Positions 58,101 through 64,000 of a stretch of 64,000 bases of DNA are shown here, piece by piece. This DNA comes from Musa acuminata AAA Group. Its lineage: Eukaryota > Streptophyta > Magnoliopsida > Zingiberales > Musaceae. The notes beneath the pieces were generated by a model, which was not told where the DNA came from, ran no database searches, and saw only the letters and a list, made by a program, of their open reading frames with translations. The stretch spans positions 8,682,501-8,746,500 of the forward strand of contig NC_088340.1 of NCBI RefSeq assembly GCF_036884655.1. The letters are read 5' to 3'. Position numbers and translations under genes: made by a program. Numbering within the stretch: the first letter of the stretch is position 1; each line of letters opens with the position of its first letter.

Positions 58101-58898
58101 TTCGTTAGCCTGTTCCGATGTCGGTCTCGAACTATAGCGAGTCATTCCTACCTTATTATAACCGACCCAGCATCCTTACCTGCTACCACCACGCTGGTGG
58201 AAGCGTCGTGGCATTCGTGTTCACACTTTACCCTAAAAAAAGGGACCCGCTGATGGAGTCAAAGAATTCGGCTGCCGATCCTCTCCGATCATACATCGAA
58301 CTCGAACCATACAATTCCAACATCACGACCGTCGGTTGTTGGGACCCAACTATCATCAACAGTGTGTTCCCATCGCCGTCTCTGAATCGGGTCCATGATC
58401 CCATCCCAAGTCGCAAAAATGTTGCGGATCCTATCCAAGAACTCGGCCGGCGAGTTCCCATCACCCACAATTGGTGGCGCCAAGTTTAAATAGACCGTCG
58501 GTTAACACTGCAAACCGCACCTACTTGGATAGGATCCCCCCCCCCCCCAACCCTAATGGAAACAAGAGAACCACCTCACGAATTTAGTGACGCCATTAAT
58601 TCCAGAAAACACCTAAAAATAGAAATAAAAAAGTAAACTGAAATAAAAATAAAAGAAGGTCTAATTTGGCAGCTCCAAGGGGGAATCCGAGGGAGGAAGC
58701 GAAGCCGCCTCCTGTGTCGCCTTTAGGGTTCTTTCTACTCCTCCCTCTGCCCGACGAGGGGATCAGTCCATTACATCCCCTCTTTCCTGTCGTCGCTTGC
58801 CGATGAAAAGTAGAATGACGGTCCGCATGTTTCGGTTATTGTAGTTTCTTCGGCGGATCGACGATTACTAGTTTAATCTTTCAATCGGATCGTATTAT
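55151..58898. other. WAK 3' flank, spacer and C3H promoter, no gene supported
   Basis: WAK 3' untranslated region at the left. A two-copy 44-bp tandem (AACACCTTAGCACCACGAGG, 56937 and 56981) lies mid-way. At 58118-58489 overlapping frames on both strands match nothing I recognise. A 13-base poly-C run sits at 58536-58548. The GC-richer 58670-58898 is the probable leader and promoter of the CCCH gene. Confidence 0.45.
56937..57025. repeat. Two-copy tandem repeat, 44-bp unit
   Basis: AACACCTTAGCACCACGAGG starts at 56937 and 56981, each followed by ATGCCA(T/C)AGGATTGACACACTAC. The copies differ at about two positions. Confidence 0.85.
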
Positions 58899-61800
58899 AT
58901 GGCCGGGTGGAAGCAGTCGAAAAGGGTCTCCTGGGCCAAAGAGTTGCATCAGGTAATATTGAACCGAATCCACACCCAGCCCCAAGTATCTCGCATAAGA
59001 CTTTGGGTTTGATTGAATTCTTGTGTTATCATGCCCTTCAAATCGTTGAGTTCTTGTTTTTTTCCTGTTCGTCTTCTTTTGGTACGATTATGTTGTGATT
59101 CCTTTTTCGTTTTGTTCTTATGCTCGCATCCATTGTTTCAATTAGGGTTTTCTTCTCTTGTCTTTTACCCAGTTGGTAAATCGATGGGGGAGTGTCGATG
59201 GGTACATTGTTTGTGTTGTGATCTTGATCCGATGTTGCCGTTTGTAGAATGTTCTTTGGTAAATACCTGCCTTTTTTATCACCGGCCTATCTTTACATTC
59301 CATTGACCACAGAAAATAGAAAGTTTGCGTGGTAGATGTTTCTAATTGGAAATAGATCTGCCAACTCTGAAACGGAATCTTTTTATTTGGTTTTAAGAGA
59401 ATCATGCTTGGATTGGCTCACTGGTCGATTGATCTTTGTCTGAACCTTTACCTTAGTATGTTTTAACAGGCCTTGGATGGAGATGTGGCATGATGGATTG
59501 GACGTCCAAGCCGATTACAAACTTTATTTTGGTGCCTTATTAGCCTTGTTCAACTTCAATATGCAGATAATCTAACACAGAAGTTAATGCACAGACTACA
59601 TCGCCTGGCCCCAATCAATGGAATAAATGATTGGGGACCAATTAATCGATGTTAAACAACTAACCAATTCAATGAAAAATGAATAGCATATACATAGCAA
59701 CTTATATCGCCATGGATTATCAATTCAACCATCTATCAAGATTGGTACCTTGCAATGCTGCAAGATTTTTCTTGAAAATTTTGCACAGCAGTCAGATTGG
59801 AAGATTAAACTTTAAAATCTGACAACGAAGCTACTACTCCACATGCTTAACGAGATTAGTCTGAGTACGATGAAAACTAAAAGTAGCAGTAGCACCGCCA
59901 TCTAAAATAGTACAGAAGAAGATAACTTGTAATGACTTTCTTAATTTAACTGCTTGAGGATAACACAGAACAGAATTGGTGTCCCGATGAAATGCTGTTA
60001 ATGTTTTTGTATGGGTAAAGAAATGAGAGTCTTGATCAACACTTGCCTGGTAGAAATCACAAACAATTGCTGAACTCTTGACTAAGGGGATCACCTATAT
60101 CTAAAAGACTTGAGCTTTTGAGTCTTTCTTGACTCGGAAGTGCAGAAGCTGTTCGTACTTTTTCCAACTCATTTCTTTTAGTTGTCAGTATGAAAATTGA
60201 TATAATAGAATTCAAATATAGATGACAATGTAGATCGCAGTTATTCTGTGTGGTGTTATAGAAGTAATGTGAGGACATGGTTTATTATGTTGCCTGCAAT
60301 ATTCCGGTAAAAACATTGGAACATCGCAAAATTAAGAGAAGTAAAGGTAGTACATCTAAGAAGCTTTTTTATGTATATACTTACCATAAGTTGCAAACAT
60401 GGTACAAGAAACAAATAATTGAGGCAACAATTTACTATTATTCAAACCGCAACCTGTAAATCTGGGATTCCTGTAAGGACTTATACAATTTTATTGGAAT
60501 GTAAAGGAATATAAATTTGAGATAACTTGCAAACATGTGAAAATCATAACTGCTTTCTATAGAAGAAGTTCCTTGTAAGTGTTGCTTTAGCAAAAATCAT
60601 TATTTACTAAAAGATCGAGTCAAAAAATTGGAGTGCCATTACAGTTCTATAGTACATGTTGGTTGATGGAAGTTGAAGCTTATAAAATATCAACTGGCTT
60701 TAACTTATGTCAGATCATCATCGCAGGCACAACCATGATTTGGATCACTACCATCATGAGCAACTAATGTAGTTGAAATGTATAATATACTCATACTAGA
60801 CTAACTTGAAAGAATTATTCTGGATCATTAACTAATTTTATATTAGTTGTATCAACATCAATAAGATTCTGAAAATGTAAATCAATTATTTATTATGAAA
60901 AACCATGTTCCTTTTTAGCTGACTTATGAATTATTTTGAAAACTCATCGAACATTTCTTTTTTATAATATAATTTTTTGCCCAAATTTAAGGGAAAAATT
61001 AACATGTTGTGAGCTTTTTAATAATAAACCATAACATATTAAAAAAATAATAATCAAACACTTAAACTTACTGAATGATTTAATTTTTTAAGGTCAATCG
61101 GTACAAATTTGACTGATCGAAAACTTCGCTAATAGTTGATTTAATTTGTTAAAATCAATATGGAATTTCAAAACCTTATTGATGATAGGATAACTCCTTA
61201 ACAAATAAGAACATTAAGCTGTAAAGCTACCTTATAATTAAAGCTCTGAAGTCGAGTTCATATAAGTCCCTGGCATAAGCTTTCAAAACGATATATAATA
61301 AGTCAATACTTGGCTAATTTAAACATAAGCAGATTTGTTTTGCGAGCATCAAAAGCTTAAGCCTTTCTCATTGGCCTCCTTTTGTTAATTCTCTTATCAT
61401 TCTGTTAAATCATCCAGAACAATCCAACAGCAGGCGCAATTATACATACCCATAAAATGTTAATTGAAAACTTGGCTAATAATTCATTCTGTTTATTAAA
61501 ATGAACTTAGATTTTCAGACCTATTGATGATAGGAAAAGTCGTAATTGATAAATAAAAAAATTAATTGTAGAAAGCTAATGCATAAATGAATCTCTCAAG
61601 TCAAGTTCATATAATAATATGGTAATGATAAATAATAACTCAGATACTTGGTAGATTCAATCCACAACAAGTTTGTTTTATGGGCAATAAATGTATAAGC
61701 CTTTCTGTTTGGCCTCCTAATGTTAACTCTTCCATCATTCTGTTAAAGCGTCAATAAGCTGCAGTGCAAATGCTATTTCACCATACTAGCAATCAAGGGC

Positions 61801-64000
61801 ATGTCACACAATATATAGACTATAAGCTCATTTACCTGTCCCTCCTTTTCCTTTTCCCTTTTGTCTTTTCCATGGGAGGCTTACTGTGACATTAGCAGTG
61901 GGGCTTGAGTCACCCTGCTGCTAATGTCCAAGACCAACTAGTTTTTTCTTTAACAGATTGATGAGTGATCAATTGTTCATGAGTCCACCTGTTCCTTGGT
62001 CCTGTAGCTACCATCATTAAAATTTTAAGAGATTGAACTTGAAGAAACTGAACAGAAGGGGTTCTTCATCCATCACAAGCCTGCTCTAAAGAAACCAAAG
62101 CCACAGATGAACAATGATGTTAACCCCTTCATCTTCAAAACAAGATAAGAAATCTCCATATGATCTGGTAACTAAATTGCTTCTTTTTTTTGCATGTGGC
62201 AAAGATCATTGTTGTGCTCGTTGGTTCCTAATAGTCAATTCTTATTTTAAGTTTAAAATCTATGTTATGCTTGTGTTGTAGAAAAAATAAACAATGTGAT
62301 AGATCAGGATCGATCCTGTCCTTATCCAAAGACATGTTGAATGATGTTATTTAAGTGTCTCGAAATAAGTTCCTAATGCTGATATGATGATTCACTAACA
62401 GAAACCTTAAAAAAAAAAAATGAAAGATCGACTGATATTATGTTACCATTATGTCATGTGAATTTGCTGCTTGTGTTGCTTCTCTTTCTCCAACAAGCAA
62501 TAAATTAAACAAAGCAACAAATTATAACTTAACTACCCGAAGACTTTGAAGTTTTAGTCAGTCTACAGCTTGTTTGTCTAGAAAGTTGAGGCAATACTCA
62601 AAGTCCATACCTCTTCCAGGACAGTGGTAAGTAAATGTTATTTGGATGAAAACTATCCAATCTAATGGCAAAGTTCCTTTATCAGGATGGGCTACAGTTT
62701 GAAATTTGCAATTGGACATGGTGCTTGTTGTTTCTAGGATAACATGGTCAAATATTGTTTATAGTGTTTTGTTGGACTGTAAAACTTCATGTTTGGCAAT
62801 ATGTTATAATTTATCGATCCCATTTGCTTATTGTTTTGGGTCTTGGTTAGGGCCCTGATAGAGAAGGAAAGCTCACAGTTTAATCTTTTTGCATGGAGAA
62901 AGATAGTGTTTAGCTGCTAACCCGTCGCTTTCTTCTATCTCTTAAATTGTCTGTTTTCTTATTCTGAATTCAATTTGAATCGCCAGATCAAGATTTTCTT
63001 TTCTTTTCTTTGCTATGTCCCAAATTAGGGACCTATTTTGCTTGTCGTATCACTCTTCTTGATATAGTTGTCTCACAGGTCAATATTAATTCTTGGGCAA
63101 AAACTTTTCAGTTGTGCATTATTAGCAATTTTAGGGCTTGTTAAATGTGGTAGCATCTGCCTTTCCAGGTAAGATTATTCTTAGCAGAGGATGCCCCTGC
63201 TCTTTCTGGAGCGGGGACCCAAGACCATCTCCAAGCAAAGGGTTCATGGTTATTGCATTCAGCAAGCACAGGCAATGATGATTCTTCTCTACCTCCAGGC
63301 TTTGAAGCACCTCATCCTGCATACAAGCTCAGATCTGAAATCTCACAGATTCCTTTGATCAAGTGGACATGTCCTATCCAAGTAATGGATAACTTATTCA
63401 GTTTGTCGGTTCCTAAATAGCTTGAAATTTAGTTATATCATACAGAAAATTTCTTAAGTCTGTATTGCCTGTAACATGTCATTTGCTTATCTTTTTTCCA
63501 ATTTCAGGTGTTATTGAATCCAGAGTGGCTAGTGGCTGCTGGAGAAGAAAGTGCTGAAGTGGCTGTACAGAGTCAAAGACAAGTGAGTCTTCTTGAAGCA
63601 ATTTATCCACGGTTGACTTCTGTTCCTCCAAAGTAAGTTGTCTTTGTTGTTAACATGATTTGCTATCTTTTACCTGCGTTGTCTTTTCACTAATGCCAAA
63701 CCTGAATCTAAAAATACAGTCCTTCAGTTTCATCCGTGGTACAAGACTCAGTTTACAATGACTTCCAGACTCCTGTAATTCCTGTAACTGCTATCGAAGA
63801 TGAAGATTCATCAGAACAATTCGAAACAGCAAGATCAGCAGCTGCATCTCCCCAAGTCCAACAGACAAATGATCATAATTTGCAGGGCATGATTAAAAAG
63901 CATGATCTTCCAAACCTCAATTCAGTTACCACACAGATCCAACATCGTGATGTGCAGACTATGCATCATGGTGAGATAACTGCAGGAAGGATTATACAGA
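58899..64000 (+). CDS. CCCH-type zinc-finger protein related to Arabidopsis C3H6/C3H30, 5' part only
   Basis: Four exons are inside the window and the frame is still open at its end: 58899-58952, 63169-63381, 63508-63632 and 63720-64000 (incomplete). The start is MAGWKQSKRVSWAKELHQ, then VRLFLAEDAPALS, TQDHLQAKGSWLLHSAS, SLPPGFEAPHPAYKL, SQIPLIKWTCP, an NPEWLVAAGEES block, LLEAIYPRLTSVPPNPS, and TPVIPVTAIEDEDSSEQFET. This order (KRVSWA..VRLF, QDHLQAK, LPPGFE, IPLIKW, VVAGEES-like, YPR..IPP, IEDED) is that of the plant zinc finger CCCH domain-containing protein 6/30 group, putative RNA-associated nuclear proteins. The CCCH finger itself should lie beyond 64000. Intron 1 is 4216 bp; all four exon phases match. 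Confidence 0.85.
61118..61790 (+). repeat. Diverged two-copy tandem duplication (about 340 bp) in intron 1 of the CCCH gene
   Basis: Copy 1 (61118-61440) and copy 2 (61466-61790) share GAAAACTT-GCTAATA, CTATTGATGATAGG (61178/61523), AAGT-(G/A)AGTTCATATAA, GATACTTGG-like, AAGCCTTTCT--TTGGCCTCCT (61360/61697) and CATCATTCTGTTAAA-like ends. Offset falls from 348 to 338 by indels. No coding potential. Confidence 0.65.

Noticed and set aside
58118..58489. 123-aa plus and 64-80 aa minus frames
   Set aside because: A minus frame reading GNSPAEFLDRIRNIFATW looks faintly protein-like, but no family match could be made and no splice partner is visible.
1..64000. CRISPR arrays, operons or prokaryotic mobile elements
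   Set aside because: Introns, plant-specific families and LTR/LINE sequences show eukaryotic nuclear DNA; no regularly spaced short repeats of the CRISPR kind were seen.

Overview
This is nuclear DNA of a flowering plant, probably a monocot and possibly the banana order (that placement is inference from family resemblance). Genes are far apart and intron-containing, with AT-rich, repeat-laden spacers. The families are plant-specific: TGA bZIP, EIN3-like, SBP/SPL with a miR156 site, wall-associated kinase, mTERF, and a plant CCCH-type protein. I could splice most multi-exon genes by hand so that every exon phase closes.

Layout. 1-1.73 kb: an inverted pair of a GGTACCGAGCGGT-rich repeat with (TA)n tracts between the arms. 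2.9-4.58 kb: a solo LTR with a perfect 5-bp target duplication. 6.77-11.42 kb (-): a complete 11-exon TGA-class bZIP gene (441 aa; TGA9/TGA10-like). 16.02-17.87 kb (-): an intronless EIN3-like factor (617 aa, nearest to EIL3/SLIM1). 19.6-25.5 kb (-): a 3-exon SPL gene (367 aa) with a GC-AG first intron of 4.67 kb that hosts a decayed antisense LINE fragment. 29.3-31.6 kb: diverged direct repeats enclosing a minisatellite. 33.25-34.0 kb: another LINE reverse-transcriptase relic. 35.3-36.25 kb (-): a small AT-hook protein with a spliced leader carrying an upstream ORF. 41.0-42.85 kb (-): an organellar mTERF protein (620 aa). 45.37-45.44 kb (-): a tRNA-Pro(UGG)-like sequence. 47.5-48.4 kb (-): a single-finger QAFGGH C2H2 protein. 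52.1-55.15 kb (+): a 3-exon wall-associated receptor kinase (748 aa) behind a cluster of W-boxes. 58.9-64.0 kb (+): the first four exons of a CCCH zinc-finger protein related to Arabidopsis C3H6/C3H30, cut by the window edge.

These genes do not form one pathway or operon. Several are signalling regulators: TGA (salicylate, redox and flower development in the family), EIL (ethylene/sulfur), SPL-miR156 (phase change), WAK (wall sensing and immunity). Their proximity is not evidence of joint action. I found no clearly novel multi-gene system. The most unusual points are the inverted repeat at the left edge, the direct-repeat/minisatellite block at 29.3-31.6 kb, the GC-AG intron in SPL, the upstream ORF of the AT-hook gene, and the W-box cluster.
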